The notes below the pieces were generated by a model. It saw only the letters and a list, made by a program, of their open reading frames with translations. It was not told where the DNA came from and searched no databases. Positions 40,001 through 51,195 of a stretch of 64,000 nt of DNA are shown piece by piece; positions within the stretch are counted from its first letter, which is position 1; the number at the start of each line of letters is the position of its first letter. Origin of the DNA: Lanius collurio (taxonomy: Eukaryota > Chordata > Aves > Passeriformes > Laniidae); the NCBI GenBank assembly GCA_020086605.1, contig JACBWW010000004.1:36133322-36197321 (forward strand). The letters run 5' to 3'. The position numbers and the translations under genes are program-made.

Positions 40001-43000
40001 CCCACTTGCAAAGCTGAGTGAAATGTCTGTGTGCAGTGTACTCATAGATCTGCCTAGAGGCAGCTTCCGGCCAGGCAAGGGCTGGCTTCCAGCTATGCAA
40101 CTTCTCCAGTGCATCTCACTTTCTGCTTGACTTTCTTCCTCTCAGTAAAAATCAGAATTATTCAGGAATTAAAGACAGAACCAGCATGAGTGACTCATTT
40201 AGGCCTTGTACCTTTTGGATGAGAGAAACAAGCCAGTGGCCCAATGAGCTGTAACTTAGAACTTGATGCAAACTGAAATGAAACCTTGAATTCAGGGTAC
40301 ATAGGCTCTATCCAATCTCTGAGCAGCAACAGGTTTCACAACAGGCAGTTCTGAACTGGATTTATATCATTAGTGTACAACAGAATGATTTTCTGAGGGC
40401 ACTTCCAAGCCCTAAAGCCATTCAGCTTTCAGAAAATCCCATTTAAAATAATATTTCACAATTGAGTACCAAAGAAAAGCCTGTTTTTCCACCACAAGTT
40501 CTGTAGGTCATAGAATTTTTAACTACAGTATTTTTGAGGCTACAAAATCTTTGCAACTCATCATGTTAAATAGCGCCTTCCCAACTCTTCCCAAATTGAA
40601 CTCTGCTAGATGGTATCCCACTTTGGCAGCAGTTCTGGGCCTTGGGACACTTCTCTCATGCTATCCAGCTTTCAACAGTGACACCTAATTACTGCCATGG
40701 AAATTTTAAACAAAGCAATACCAAGAGACAGACTGATGGGACAACAGGCTGAGAGAGAGAGAGAGAGAGGGAGAGAAAATAGGAACAAAACATCACTGAG
40801 TCACTCAGAAGGTTTTTAACTCTTCCAAAACAGTGTGGGAAATTACATGCTACAATCTGGAGCTGCTGAGCAGATAAGTTGCATGTGTGATTTCCATAGC
40901 ATCCACACAGGAATCAAAATATGCCTAAATTCTCATTTAAACAGTATGGAACCTAAGTGTTTCTGAAAGTAGCTATTTCAGTAATTGGTATTACTGTATC
41001 TTTACAACAAAAACTCAGTACAGCTGTGTGCAATGCAATCTGCCATATAAAAATCCTTGCAGTCAGTCACACAGAGCAATTCAGAGTTTTGTCCAAAGCT
41101 ACAGTAATCCAAAGCAAAACTTTGAACTCTAGAGTAGTAACTTCCTTTTGGCAACATTCAGCAACCAAATCACGCTCTTCTCGGTCAACTCACTCAAGTC
41201 TATTTTATAAAACTGACCACACTCCAGTAGAATCTGCTGCTGATCACAAATTAAATGTTAATAGATACTCTAGATAACTAGAGGTCAGAGGAAACTTTTG
41301 TCCCTTGATCTCTGCAAAGGATTTCTCTGTAGACAATAATAAAAACGCATATATGTAAACATACATGTATACACATACATACATTTGGATTTGGCTGCAT
41401 TGTTATTCGGGAGTATGTGTAAGGAAGTTCCCCATACCAGGATGTAAGCCGTGGTTCCTCAAAAGATCCTTCTGAAAAAAAAAGAAAAACAGGAAGACTT
41501 TCTCAGTTGCCTTATCAAAGGATCTGAAAATGGAACAATGATGCAATTTTGCCAAGAAACTTGATTTGTCCATTCCCCTAAAGTTAAAAAGGAGCTCCTT
41601 AAAATCCTCATCTTTACAAAATGAACGCAAATGAAGGAATGAAATGATTCAAAATCAGGTGTGCATCTGCAGCTGAAATTACCTTGCCAAAATCCTGGAA
41701 ACACATCCATCTTCTTAACCCTGTGCCAGACAGAGCAGGGACTGGATGAGTTAATCAGAAGATGAAACTGAAATTTTATTTCTACATCTTGCCTCTTTTA
41801 CATTCAGCTGGCTCTAGCGCCCAGTACGCTGGCATAAGTTGCAAGATACAAATGGCTCCACTGGAAAAGGTGAAGTAGAAAGGACTGTAACACCCATGGC
41901 ATATTACAGAAAAAAAATGGAGCAAGGCTGGACGCAATATTTTGTCAAATACGTGTGTGCTCTGTGGTATAATAAAAAATACCAGGTTAAAAATACTTTC
42001 ACCTTCTGAAAAGACTATCTCAGCAACTATTTCTCAGGCTTGGCAGATTAACATTCTGCATTATACTGTCCCTTTACTGCCAACCAAGAAACACACGTGG
42101 TGAAGACATTTTCCAGCCCTATCCAGTAACTACTCTGATACATCATCTTACCTCGGTTCCTGACCAAAAGTGGAATTTGGCTAGAACAGGAGCCCCTTAG
42201 TGAACAAATCCAGAATAGCAGCCTTTTCTCCTACTGCATACTGGAACTAATAAGTAAAGCCAAAGGAAAAGGAACATGCAGCTGCTGGGATTTTAAGTAA
42301 AAGAGGCAAAAAATATACCTCATGGAAGAAACCTCCAAGAACACAATTCCTGCAGCATCGCTGGGAGATTGTATGAAAGGGTAGTGACCAGACTTAATCT
42401 TAAAATGAGTGAGAAAAAGAACTGGAGATGACAGAAGAGACCAAGATTCCAAGGTTTTTAAGACAGGCAATTTTAATTTGGAAAGATCTCATTTAGTAAT
42501 AGTAACATGGTATTAGAGATTGAAAACTAAGCTGCAATAGTCTTTAGATATGCATGGAAACTTGAAGAAGTGGCAACACTGAAAATGAAAACCAATTCTA
42601 AACAATGTACAGATTCTGCCATGGAATTGACCTGTGAATAACCAGAAAAGGTGCTCTACACACTCCTTACCCTGTCTGATGTGAGTTCGCTGACCCCAGG
42701 GTATGTCTTGGAGGAGCTGCTCAAACATCCAGTCTGCTTGTTCTGAGTCAACAAAGCCAGGAATCAAATGAATCCTAAAGATGAAAAAGATAAAAGAAAA
42801 ATGGAAGGACTGTACATTTCTCTATCTGCTTTGGGAAAATATTTTCATTTCCAGGATTCCCAAAGGAGCTAAAAATGGCTGTAATGCATCATATCAAAAG
42901 TCAAAGCCCAGTATCCTGTTTCTGACCAAAGCCAAAAGCAGGTGGGAAGGAAAGAACAGAAGGGCTCCTGTTGAGTCTTACCCTCATCAAACGTATGTAA

Positions 43001-46000
43001 TTGCTTTTCAAAACCTATAAAAACGTATGACAACCAACAATATACAATGAATTCCAGAATCAGCCACATGCTGTTAAAAATGGCATCCTTCTGCTTCTTA
43101 TTAACTTCACATCTGATAAATCAGATAGTTCTGACTATGGTAATACAATCAACATAAGTAAATAATTGCCCTTTATTTATCATCTCCACATCACTTAAAA
43201 TGTGATAGCACTTCATCCCTACTGCCACTTCTATTCTCCTTTTTGAAGCATAAGGAAAAGTATTTAGCATAAGGACAGTATTTAATGTCTCCTATTTTTT
43301 AATTGCCATGTGTAAGTTTAAGATTTTGATTGGACTAACAGTCATCCAAGGATTAGAGCCACTGTGGTGGGCTGCAGAGTAGGAATGCTGCTAAAAGCAG
43401 ATTACTCTCTGAAGCAATTCCACGCAGCAAAGATGTCACAATAAGAGTATATAGTAAAGGTGTTAAACAAAGATGCAAATCTGATTATTAACCTTCCAGA
43501 AATATATATATTCCACCACTGTATTATGAAAACAAACTCCAGAAAAGGCAGGATAACCCAGCTGGCTGTGTACCCTGTCTCTTTCCAGTTGGTCAAAGCT
43601 TTTACTTTTCAAAATGCTTTAAATATTTATGTGACTCTTTAGAAGAACCTAAGATGAAAGCACAAAAATAAAATAATACAATAATCAGAAGAAATTAACT
43701 CAAATAAATGCACAAAAATATAATATGTCCTTGGCATTTTTTCCACTACTAATAAAAATCTATCAAATTCAGAAGAAGAGGATTAATACTGATATTGCAG
43801 CTAAGTCAGCAAGGTAAAATGTATTTTAGTTAGTAGGAATCACAGAACAACTGGGTTTTGTTTTGAAGTATCCTGAAGCTGAAATAAGAAAGGCATGGCA
43901 TATAAGCAGAAGGGACAATCCTAAAGTTACCTCGATTGCCTAAAGTTAAATGCTTTTATTAGAGTGATTTAAAACAACTCCAATTTACAGCTACAGGTTT
44001 TGGGCAGCTCTTAACTGTACAATACAGACATCACAGCTGCTAACACAGGAATACTGATCCAAATTTGCAGCAGCAACTTGCTGTGAATCATGACAGAAAG
44101 GGACACAGCCCTTTGTCCTTATTCTGGAAAGAGCACTGGATGCAGTACACACCAGATGTCAGGAGGTTTATTTTCTTCTCTTCAGTGCTGCTCAGAACCG
44201 CCAAAGTCCCTGCTACCTAATACTCAAAAGTATTTCCAAAAGTACTTTAAAGAGATGATGCACAGGAAGGGCAGTGCGTGGCTGCTAAAGTTAAAACCCT
44301 CTGCAGAGACTGGACTTCAGAAGGCTGAGTATCACCATGTCACTCTGCAAAAGCAAATAATGTTTCATCCACTTACCTAGAAATGCCAGTTGGTCCCTTG
44401 CTGAGCTCATACACACCAGGCTTGCTGAGGATGTAGAAAGGACAGTCATCAGGAAGACAAACAAGAAATCAGACCGAGCAGCACAGACTAGAATTGCTGT
44501 AGGCCTGGACTAGGGAAAGTTTTCTTTAAAAAAGAAAATAAAGTTAAAAAAGGGAAGAAATAATGTCCCAGACATAAAGGTCAGAGTAAGGCAGCAAGGC
44601 ATGCTGCAGAAGCAAATCAGTTTGTGTGTACATCCTGTCTCTCCTTCCATCAAAGGCTCAGTACACAGTTTTAGAGCTCTTAGAAAAAAATAAAAGAGAT
44701 GTCACAGGGAATCTAAAGGAGACAACCATATATGACTGCACTCAGATCACCATGTTTGGATTTATAAGTACACTGAAGAAGAAAATTCTACTAAGATAGC
44801 CAAATTGAAGCAAGCTGGATTCTCAGTATCTCTAACTCCACCATACACCACTGCACTTGTCATGCTTCATGCCAAAGTTATCCTGAGAAGATACCCATTT
44901 CAACACAAAGGGTAAGTGACATGCAAATACCTAGCTTCACTATGACCCTAACTATCAGCTACTTCTCTGAGCCCTGAAAGAAGCTGCCATACTAGCTAAA
45001 TTTCTGGTATATTCCAAAGTAACTTCCAGCACAGTTTACACTGGGACTGTCCCCCAAGAAAATGTACAGTGCTAACCAAAGGAGACATGCTGGCAGTTGT
45101 GCTGAACCAGAATGTCCAACTGATCATGATTACTGGCTTCCCAGCTATACCAAAGGCATAAAAGCCAGACTTGGAGTCTCCTCATAATACATTCAGCTCA
45201 TGACAAAAGGGTTAAAAGTCTACAATTTCTACTCCTACCAACCACGATGACAGAAAAGTACACAGAGAAGTCAGTAGGATACTCACTCTATCACACCTGC
45301 CTCAGGAACTCTGCGCTCCACCTGAAAGGTAACAAGACAGAACTCAGTGAATATTAAAGTACATGGCAGTCTCCAGTCACACAGAACTCATGGTGATCTC
45401 TAGTGACTGTGCAGCCACACACTGATCAGCCAGTGAGAAAAGCACACCTCAGGGCAAGAGGGAAGTAGTAACAGCTCACCCACACCCTCCTCACCCCAGA
45501 AACTCTCAAATGCAGCTACCATTGCAGCCTGGTTTTTAGCCATCAACTGCCCCCTAAAGGACATTGATTTCTAAATTATCTGGATTATTACAATACTTGC
45601 TATTTATCAACTTCTATCAAGAAAATTACCTTTATAAAAAAACCCTTATGTAAGTAAAAATTTAGAGCAACCCTAAGAAGCACGAACAAACCCCAGGCCT
45701 CAGTCAAATGAGCAAAACACAAGAGAGATCAGACATAGCAGGAGCTTACACTGTAAAGCTGTCTGCATAGCTGAGATAGCTGTATTTTGTTAAAGACAAA
45801 CAGCGTAGTTTAATCCAGCCTTGGCTATCATTCTGGTTGTCTCAGGGATTTATGCTTCTCTTCTCTGAGCTCAGTGGAGTTCTGATTTCAAAGGAGTTAT
45901 TGCACTGAGCCAACAAGAGGATCAAAATATAGTATATAGATAGCAGGTCTCTGTCACAAAGAGAATCTTCCCAGACCATCTCCAGTGCTTCCAAGCCAAG

Positions 46001-48021
46001 ATGACAGCCTTTCAAATAAGTCTAGCTTAGAAAGAAGTGCTCATGATTATTTTTTTCCCCAAGCAAGGAAGTGCCCCGACTCTGCATAGAGCACAATATT
46101 CTTCATCAGCTCATTGGACATGAAGTCTATAAAACAAATCCCATGCCCTTCCCCTGTAGCAAGTAAGACAGACACCCCATTTGAGGAAAACAAGAAGAAC
46201 TCAAATCATGCTTAGCACATTGCGCACTTAATATTTAGTAGAACATATTCTTTTGGCTCCCTAAAAAAAAGTAGTTATTGAACACGGGGACCGTGACTTC
46301 CTGTTTGCCACATACACAAAACAGTTGCAAACTCTGCTTAGCAAAAGCTCCAAGTTCAGTTTAGGTGAGTTTTTTATTGTTTTTAAACAATGGACTATAT
46401 TTATATATTCCATATAAATGGACTATAGTCTCATTTAAACAATGGACTATATTATCCTTTCTATCATTTGAAGTTTAATAACAGGTGCTAGTTACCAGGT
46501 AATTTTTACCTCTGATGGCTTTTCAAAGACAAACTGCTTTTGAGTATGATCTTTCTGCCTCCATGCTGGTCTGGCACCTGCAGGGGCAAGGCTGTTGTCC
46601 ACAGGTGCTTTAGGTGCTAAAGCAAAAGGAGAAGGAAGAAAGGATCACATGAACTGCATATCACTGTACAAAAAATATAGTTAGGTAAACTTATAGAATT
46701 GTTCCTTGGAGTATTCTCCTCTGCTTGGCAGAGACTCAAGGAAATTGCCAAACCCAAGAGTTAAAATAACAGTTAAATAAGAGTAAAAAACTGCACAGGA
46801 CCTGCAATTTTTAAATATATATATATATTTGTTATTCATGGACAAACAAAACTGAAAGTATACTTTTATCAGAAGGGATGACATCTGTAACTCTTCAATT
46901 CCACAACAAACATCCATCACACACCAGCAGAAATTGCTCCATGCAACTAAGCCGCTTCCCTCTCTATTCCTTTTGTTAGGAAAAAAAAAAGAGAAAAATA
47001 CTTTTATTAAAACAGGATTTTTAAACCAGGAAGAAAGCAGAAGAGCAACTCGGGCTCACCACTTCAGATGTTTTATTTACACATGCAAACAGGCTTTAAA
47101 ATGGGCCTGAAACACAAAGTCTTCACTCTGTGTAATTCGAACAATGGGGAAAATAATGTTTTTTTAAATCCCTTTAGGAAAAGGAGGAATGAAATGCACG
47201 CGTGACAGAAAATTTTGAGGTCACATGCACAAGTCAAAATAGTTGGCTATTTTTTTCATTACTAAAAAAACAGCTTGCCTACGATGCTCAGGCTGCAGAG
47301 ATATGGGACCTTTATCGAAACTGTAATCAGGTGAGTGGAACATGTTTTGAGCACGTTCACAAAAGATACCAGTCTCTCTTGCAAGACTGGAATCCTTCAA
47401 AGTGCTCCTCTGCCTCTGCACTCCTTGGTTTCAATGTTTGCTAAAAACCCCTTGATGTTAACTCCATCCCTTTCCGCTATTTCTCTTTATTTTACAGTGC
47501 TTCCACCGTGAAAAGCTAAACGATAGCACATATGTTTTATGAATAACAAGTGGCTGATAAGTCAGCTTCACCAAACACTATTCGTCTCATTCAAGCTGCC
47601 CAGAGGCGCGAACGACGCGCCCACCTCAGTGTGCGCATTAGCAACACATCCATACCCTGCGCTCTGCATCCAAAACAGCCGCACCTGTGGCACACACGCA
47701 AATTTTACTTAAATCCTGGGTTCGAAAACCTGCAGTTCAGTTACCGACGGGAACGGGGGAAACGGGGCCAGCCCTCGGGGCCGAGCAGCGCCGTCGGAAA
47801 GTGCAGCCGGAGACCGGCCCACTGCCTGGGGCTCGCCCCGTGGTGCCCAGGATGGCAGTGGAGAAACCCCCCGCCGCCGGCAGGGACGGGAAGGGCACTC
47901 CCCGCCCGGGGTGCCGCACACCGCGGCCAGGCGGCTGTGGGCGCTCCTCACCTGCGGGCCGCCGCGCTGGGGCGCCGGCCCAGCCGCCCTGCACCCGGGC
48001 CCGCTGCCGCCTCTCCGCCAT
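30962..48021 (-). CDS. ALKBH3: ALKBH3, alpha-ketoglutarate-dependent dioxygenase homologue 3 (nine coding exons)
   Basis: Nine exons join in frame to 284 codons plus stop; human ALKBH3 has 286. The family uses Fe(II), 2-oxoglutarate and O2 to remove 1-methyladenine and 3-methylcytosine from single-stranded DNA and RNA, acting in nucleus and cytosol with the ASCC3 helicase. The N-terminus MAERRQRARVQGGW closely resembles the human start. The jelly-roll core is intact: the metal triad is H189 and D191 (in DWHSDDE) and H255 (in DWQHRVP, across the exon 8/9 junction), and the 2-oxoglutarate arginines are R267 and R273 (in RINLTFR). These sit two residues before the human H191, D193, H257, R269 and R275. 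ATG at 48021 was chosen over an in-frame upstream ATG at 48129 because it matches the family start and has G at -3 and +4. No frameshift or stop interrupts it, so it should be functional. Confidence 0.95.
31574..31672 (-). CDS. ALKBH3: ALKBH3 coding exon 8
   Basis: 99 bases, 33 codons, phase 0 at both ends, acceptor TTCTTAG and donor GTAAGG. It encodes EEDGDYTYVERLRIPLDHGT followed by LLMMEGATQEDWQ, matching human GDYTYVERVKIPLDHGTLLIMEGATQ in position and phase. Confidence 0.95.
31673..38187 (-). other. ALKBH3: ALKBH3 intron 7 (6.5 kb)
   Basis: This is the largest ALKBH3 intron, AT-rich, with no recognised nested gene or clear transposon. It contains the assembly-artefact duplication around the single N at 36540. 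Confidence 0.85.
36483..36597. repeat. Perfect 57-bp duplication around one N (assembly join)
   Basis: Bases 36483-36539 and 36541-36597 are identical over all 57 positions and are separated only by N at 36540. This is the pattern left when two contigs with an unmerged overlap are butted together with a placeholder N, so the true genome most likely has one copy. Confidence 0.93.
38188..38397 (-). CDS. ALKBH3: ALKBH3 coding exon 7 (catalytic HxD exon)
   Basis: 210 bases, 70 codons, phase 0 at both ends, acceptor GATTGCAG and donor GTGAGT. It encodes residues 152-221, including NSLLCNLYRNEKDSVDWHSD followed by DEPSLGKNPVIASLSFGATR. H189 and D191 are the first two metal ligands. It is nearly identical to the human exon. 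Confidence 0.96.
39715..39797. repeat. 30-bp direct repeat pair
   Basis: The 30 bases beginning CTGGATTATATCTATATCAT and ending ATGCAATC at 39715-39744 recur at 39768-39797 with a single C/T difference, 53 bases apart. The spacer contains TCTGGATTCTCTTCTCTTCT, a partial third occurrence of the start. Confidence 0.85.
40750..40777. repeat. (GA)n microsatellite
   Basis: A GAGAGAGAGA-type run with minor interruptions, in ALKBH3 intron 6. Confidence 0.9.
41383..41471 (-). CDS. ALKBH3: ALKBH3 coding exon 6
   Basis: 89 bases, with an acceptor after a T-rich tract ending CAG and donor GTATGT. It encodes EPRLTSWYGELPYTYSRITM and then QPNPN, the nucleotide-recognition lid region of AlkB proteins (human PRLTAWYGELPYTYSRITM). 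The donor continues directly into an ATAC/ATGT-rich simple repeat. Confidence 0.93.
42671..42774 (-). CDS. ALKBH3: ALKBH3 coding exon 5
   Basis: 104 bases, acceptor TCATCTTTAG, donor GTAAGG. It encodes residues 88-121 (IHLIPGFVDSEQADWMFEQL, then LQDIPWGQRTHIRQ), the start of the folded dioxygenase domain, very close to human YPGFVDVKEADWILEQL. Confidence 0.93.
44377..44424 (-). CDS. ALKBH3: ALKBH3 coding exon 4 (48 bp)
   Basis: 48 bases encoding (D)KPGVYELSKGPTGIS(R), between acceptor CATCCTCAG and donor GTAAGT. It corresponds to the human GVYEISLSPTGVSR segment. The split codons at both ends join in frame to exons 3 and 5. Confidence 0.9.
45287..45321 (-). CDS. ALKBH3: ALKBH3 coding exon 3 (35 bp micro-exon)
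   Basis: 35 bases encoding VERRVPEAGVI plus two bases, between acceptor CCTTTCAG and donor GTGAGT. Its human counterpart reads VVRRAPEPRVI. It is too short to appear as an open frame on its own and was found by following the reading frame between exons 2 and 4. Confidence 0.88.
46382..46453. repeat. 20-bp direct repeat pair in ALKBH3 intron 1
   Basis: TTTAAACAATGGACTATATT occurs at 46382-46401 and again at 46434-46453 (last bases ATTA against ATTT beyond the match). A partial AAATGGACTATA lies between them near 46417-46428. Confidence 0.75.
46510..46616 (-). CDS. ALKBH3: ALKBH3 coding exon 2
   Basis: 107 bases. The acceptor is TTTTGCTTTAG and the donor GTAAAA. It completes codon 24 and encodes residues 25-59, ending in KQFVFEKPSE, which matches the human FVFKEP stretch. 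The middle is Pro/Ala-rich and poorly conserved, as expected for the disordered N-terminal region. Confidence 0.9.
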
Positions 48022-48260
48022 GCCCGGCCCGGCCGCACTGCCGGCCCCGGGCCCCGCCCGCCTCCGGCGCCGCCGGGCCTGCGCCTGGGCCCGGCTGTGG
48101 GCCCGCAGCTCCGCCCGCCGGCCGCGCACGCAGCGGCAGAGCTCCAGCTAAAGGTGCTCTCGCCCTGGCAGCCCAGCAGCGGCCGACTCAGCTCCCACCC
48201 TGCCTATCCCAGTCCAACAAGGGAGAGTACCCTCCAGGTGTTGCATGGCGCCGGCAACAA
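47600..48260. promoter_or_regulatory. ALKBH3: CpG-island promoter of ALKBH3
   Basis: A GC- and CpG-rich block is centred on ALKBH3 exon 1, with several GC-box (CCGCCC) sites, for example near 48053-48062 and 48112-48120. Flanking DNA is AT-rich on both sides. No TATA box is evident, which fits a housekeeping DNA-repair gene. The long open frames seen here on both strands are a by-product of few AT-rich stop codons. Confidence 0.8.
47952..48021 (-). CDS. ALKBH3: ALKBH3 coding exon 1
   Basis: 70 coding bases, 23 codons (MAERRQRARVQGGWAGAPAR, then RPA) plus one base. The donor GTGAGG follows CCCGCAG. The exon lies inside the CpG island. The non-coding part upstream of the ATG cannot be delimited. 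Confidence 0.88.
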
Positions 48261-49518
48261 AAACATTTTTGGAAGCAGCGGTGCAAAGGGACGGGATTGA
48301 TGGCACCAGAAACCCCCTCCTATTTACTGACGAATGCCCAGGATAATCTCAAGGACGTGGACAGCAATTAAATAAACATTACCTCAATCATGGAGGTGAA
48401 CAGACATTCAAAATCGAAGTTGAGGCAATTAAGGTTAAAGTATAAGTAAAATTTAGGTAAAAAATTAGGTTAGTGAGTCTCTGCCACAGATTGGAAAATA
48501 GAAGACCTCAGAGGAAGGACGAGAGTAGGAACCGAACCTGCAGCCTTCCACCACATGAAGAGGGACCAGGAGGTCTGAGAACCTCCTTACCTAGGTACCC
48601 CTCCTTCTGTGCCAATTGGATGTTCATACTATTCCCTCTGCCATACCCTTCCAAACACCTTCAAAAGTTAGAAAATTGTGATTTGAAAATAATTATTTAT
48701 TAACAGCTTAACAGTGCTAATAAAACTTGTGTTCCACTGATTTTAAAGTATCAGCACTGTAAAATCATAGAATATCTCCTGTGGAAGGGATCCACAAGGA
48801 CCATCTGAAGTTCAAGTCCTGGCCCAGGACAGCCCGAACAATCACACCATGTGCTTTTTGAGAGTGTCAGCCAAACGCTTCCTGAACTCAGGCTTGGTGC
48901 CATGATTACTTCCCTAGGGAGCTTGTTCCAGTGCCCAAACACCCTCTGGGTGAAGCACTTTTTCCTAATGTCCAACCCAAACCTCCCCTGACTCAGCTTC
49001 ATGCTGTTCCCTTGGTTCCTGTCACTGGTCACTGCAGAGATCGGTGTCTGTCACTCCCCTTCCCCTTGTGAGGAAGGTGTAAGCTACGCTGAGGTCTCAG
49101 TCTCCTCCAGGCTGAACAAACCAAGTCACCTCAACTGTTCTTCATAAGGCTTCTCCTCCAGGACCTTCACCATCTTCATAATCATCCTCTGGACACTCTT
49201 CAATAGCTTTATATCTTTCCTATATTGTGGTACTCAAAACTGCACACAAAACATTCAAGGTGAGGCCACCCCAATGCAGAGCAGAGCAGAACAGGAGAGT
49301 CACCTACCACAACTGGCCAGAGATGCTGTGCCTAAAGCACCCCAGATAAGCGGGAGATAATGGCCAAAAAAACAGATTAATAAAAGCATTGTTTTTGGCA
49401 TGTAAAAGTATAGTAATTTTCACTGTTACTATTCACAATAAAAGACAATCAGACACTTCAATGTACAGGCAAACATTTTTACAAGAAAAACCTAACACAT
49501 TAAAGACTCAAGAGTAAT
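48130..49518. other. Short HSD17B12-ALKBH3 intergenic region
   Basis: About 1.4 kb separates the last HSD17B12 poly(A) candidate from the ALKBH3 promoter island. It contains the CR1 copy at 48762-49304 and nothing else recognised. Confidence 0.7.
48762..49304 (-). mobile_element. CR1 LINE 3' region, about 540 bp
   Basis: The plus strand shows the reverse complement of a CR1 3' region: AAATCATAGAATATCTCCTG, GGGAGCTTGTTCCAGTGCCC, CTCTGGGTGAAGCACTTTTT, CCTCCAGGCTGAACAAACC, TCATAATCATCCTCTGGACA, ending near the GCAGAGCAGAACAGGAG stretch. It is the longest CR1 piece in the window and lies between the two genes. A short reading frame inside on the minus strand is CR1-derived, not a host gene. Confidence 0.9.
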
Positions 49519-49524
49519 TTTATT
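49519..49524 (-). promoter_or_regulatory. HSD17B12: Candidate distal poly(A) signal of HSD17B12
   Basis: AATAAA on the minus strand about 1.57 kb 3' of the stop, followed on that strand by a U/GU-rich stretch. The 3' UTR between 51090 and here is AT-rich with no other gene. A proximal alternative exists at 49872-49877. Confidence 0.45.
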
Positions 49525-49871
49525 TGTTTTACAAAGTCAAAAACATACAGATTTTTTAGTCCAATGCTTTCACATCAGATCCAGAGCAAGCCAAATCATG
49601 TGCTCTTAGAGAACTAATACCACCTTCACCATCCCTGTTCCAAAAAATTAAGAAAACTATGGGATAGGATCTGCATCTCAGATTTGATCAGCACCATTGC
49701 ATCGGTATTCAGGTTTTTTCAATGTACAGAAATGTTAGCCCCAAATCATGTCTCAGTGCAACATCTTACTTCAAAATCAGAGCTTGAAATAATTCTTTGA
49801 AGGACAGAAAAAAACCTCCTCTCTTCAACCACAGGAAGTCACCACAGAAAACAGAGATAGCTGCTTGCAAT

Positions 49872-49877
49872 TTTATT
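49872..49877 (-). promoter_or_regulatory. HSD17B12: Candidate proximal poly(A) signal of HSD17B12
   Basis: AATAAA on the minus strand about 1.2 kb 3' of the stop codon. It is followed within 20-50 bases by a strongly GU-rich stretch (CTGTTTTCTGTGGTG), a good downstream element. Alternative polyadenylation with the distal site is plausible. Confidence 0.45.
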
Positions 49878-51090
49878 TGCCTTGCAAGTTTTATACATTT
49901 TATGTTTATAAAAATGAATGTTGGAGACCAAAATCTTTAAATAGAGTAGGTAAATAAAGACAACAGCAGTGCAGACTTCCCATGTACTCTGATCCCTGTG
50001 TCCAGGATTTAGGTAACTTAAGCCTCACTGGAGCATTCCAGTTTGGAACAGAACCACGAAACAAATCAGGTAATTTTAATGGAATTAAATTAAAACTATT
50101 GTACTTTTTAAGACATTTCTTGGTTCTCATTTTTAAAGCCATCTAAATATTCAGGATTCACATTTCAAAGGACCTCACAAAAAAGATTGATACATAACTT
50201 CAAAAAGAATTTAACCACTGTTGCTAACAAGGAGAGCAACTCATTTCAAGCTCTGCATTTAAAGTACCCATAATCTTTTACATAGCAACCAGCACGTAAC
50301 ATGTAACTTGTGACATTTATCTACATTGTGTTATCACCATCTATTACAAAGAGCAGGCACTGAACTCTTAAAAATGTTATTACAAATCATGAAAGATTAC
50401 ATATTACTGAAAAGTTAGAATCCATATTCAAGACCCCAGATTTTAAATGCTTCCCATAATGTTACTTTATGTGTATATTTATAGATGAGCTATTACACTT
50501 GTTTTGGTTTTTGGCCCATTTCCCACAAGTTCATAACCAAAAAAATCACACTGGACCGTGTAAGCAGGGGAGCACACATGAGCTGGCTGATAGTGCAGAA
50601 TCCTTGCAGGTATCCAAAACACGAGTTTCAAGAGGTCAAAACTCTGGAAATAGTGCTAGGTTACCTTTTTAAATAAATATGCTCCCTTTCCTCTCCTACC
50701 CACCTGTCTGGGAATATATGAGAACTACTCTTTTTCTGCCCGTCATCCATGAGCACAATAATAGATATGATGGACATTATATAACCAAGATGTTCCTCAA
50801 CAACATGATGTCTGATCAGGTCCATGAAAGTATTTCTTAAAGCACAGTGCAATTTTAGTTCAAAACACTTCCCCCCCCCAGAATATCTATGAACAAATAA
50901 AGCCTATTTTTCAATCCATATTAGAAGTCAACAGTCTTGTTTCACCTGAATCCACAAAACAAGACCTGTTTTGCTTGTTAGAAAGCACACCTACAATTAG
51001 AGATGTTTAAAACATTAGGTCTACTTGATGCTGCAGCATGGTATGGAACCTGCAGGAGTCCCAGGGTCCCAAGATCAAGTTGCTTCCTAC

Positions 51091-51195
51091 TTACTTCTCC
51101 TTCATTTTTTTTAAATAATGAGCCCGCATTTGTTTGTTCATTTTCAAGATTATGTTAATGGCAGTAGATGTAGGTATAAGAGAGATGAGCCATCC
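51091..51195 (-). CDS. HSD17B12: HSD17B12 terminal coding exon
   Basis: 105 coding bases including TAA. The acceptor follows a T-rich tract ending TTTTTTAG. It encodes GWLISLIPTSTAINIILKMN followed by KQMRAHYLKKMKEK: a hydrophobic, probably membrane-embedded segment and a lysine-rich cytosolic tail with a KxKxx ER-retrieval pattern. Confidence 0.94.
   Translation of the reverse strand, partial: GWLISLIPTSTAINIILKMNKQMRAHYLKKMKEK

Larger units (their letters stand above)
38398..41382 (-). other. ALKBH3: ALKBH3 intron 6 (3.0 kb)
   Basis: The intron holds a 30-bp direct repeat pair (39715-39744 and 39768-39797) and a GA microsatellite (40750-40777), but no recognised gene. Confidence 0.85.

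Noticed and set aside
47550..48371. 273-codon open frame on the plus strand across the ALKBH3 CpG island
   Set aside because: It is Pro/Ala/Arg-rich, overlaps other frames on both strands and is antisense to ALKBH3 exon 1. GC-rich DNA simply lacks stop codons.
48751..49032. 93-codon minus-strand frame
   Set aside because: It is a translation of CR1 3' sequence, not a host gene.
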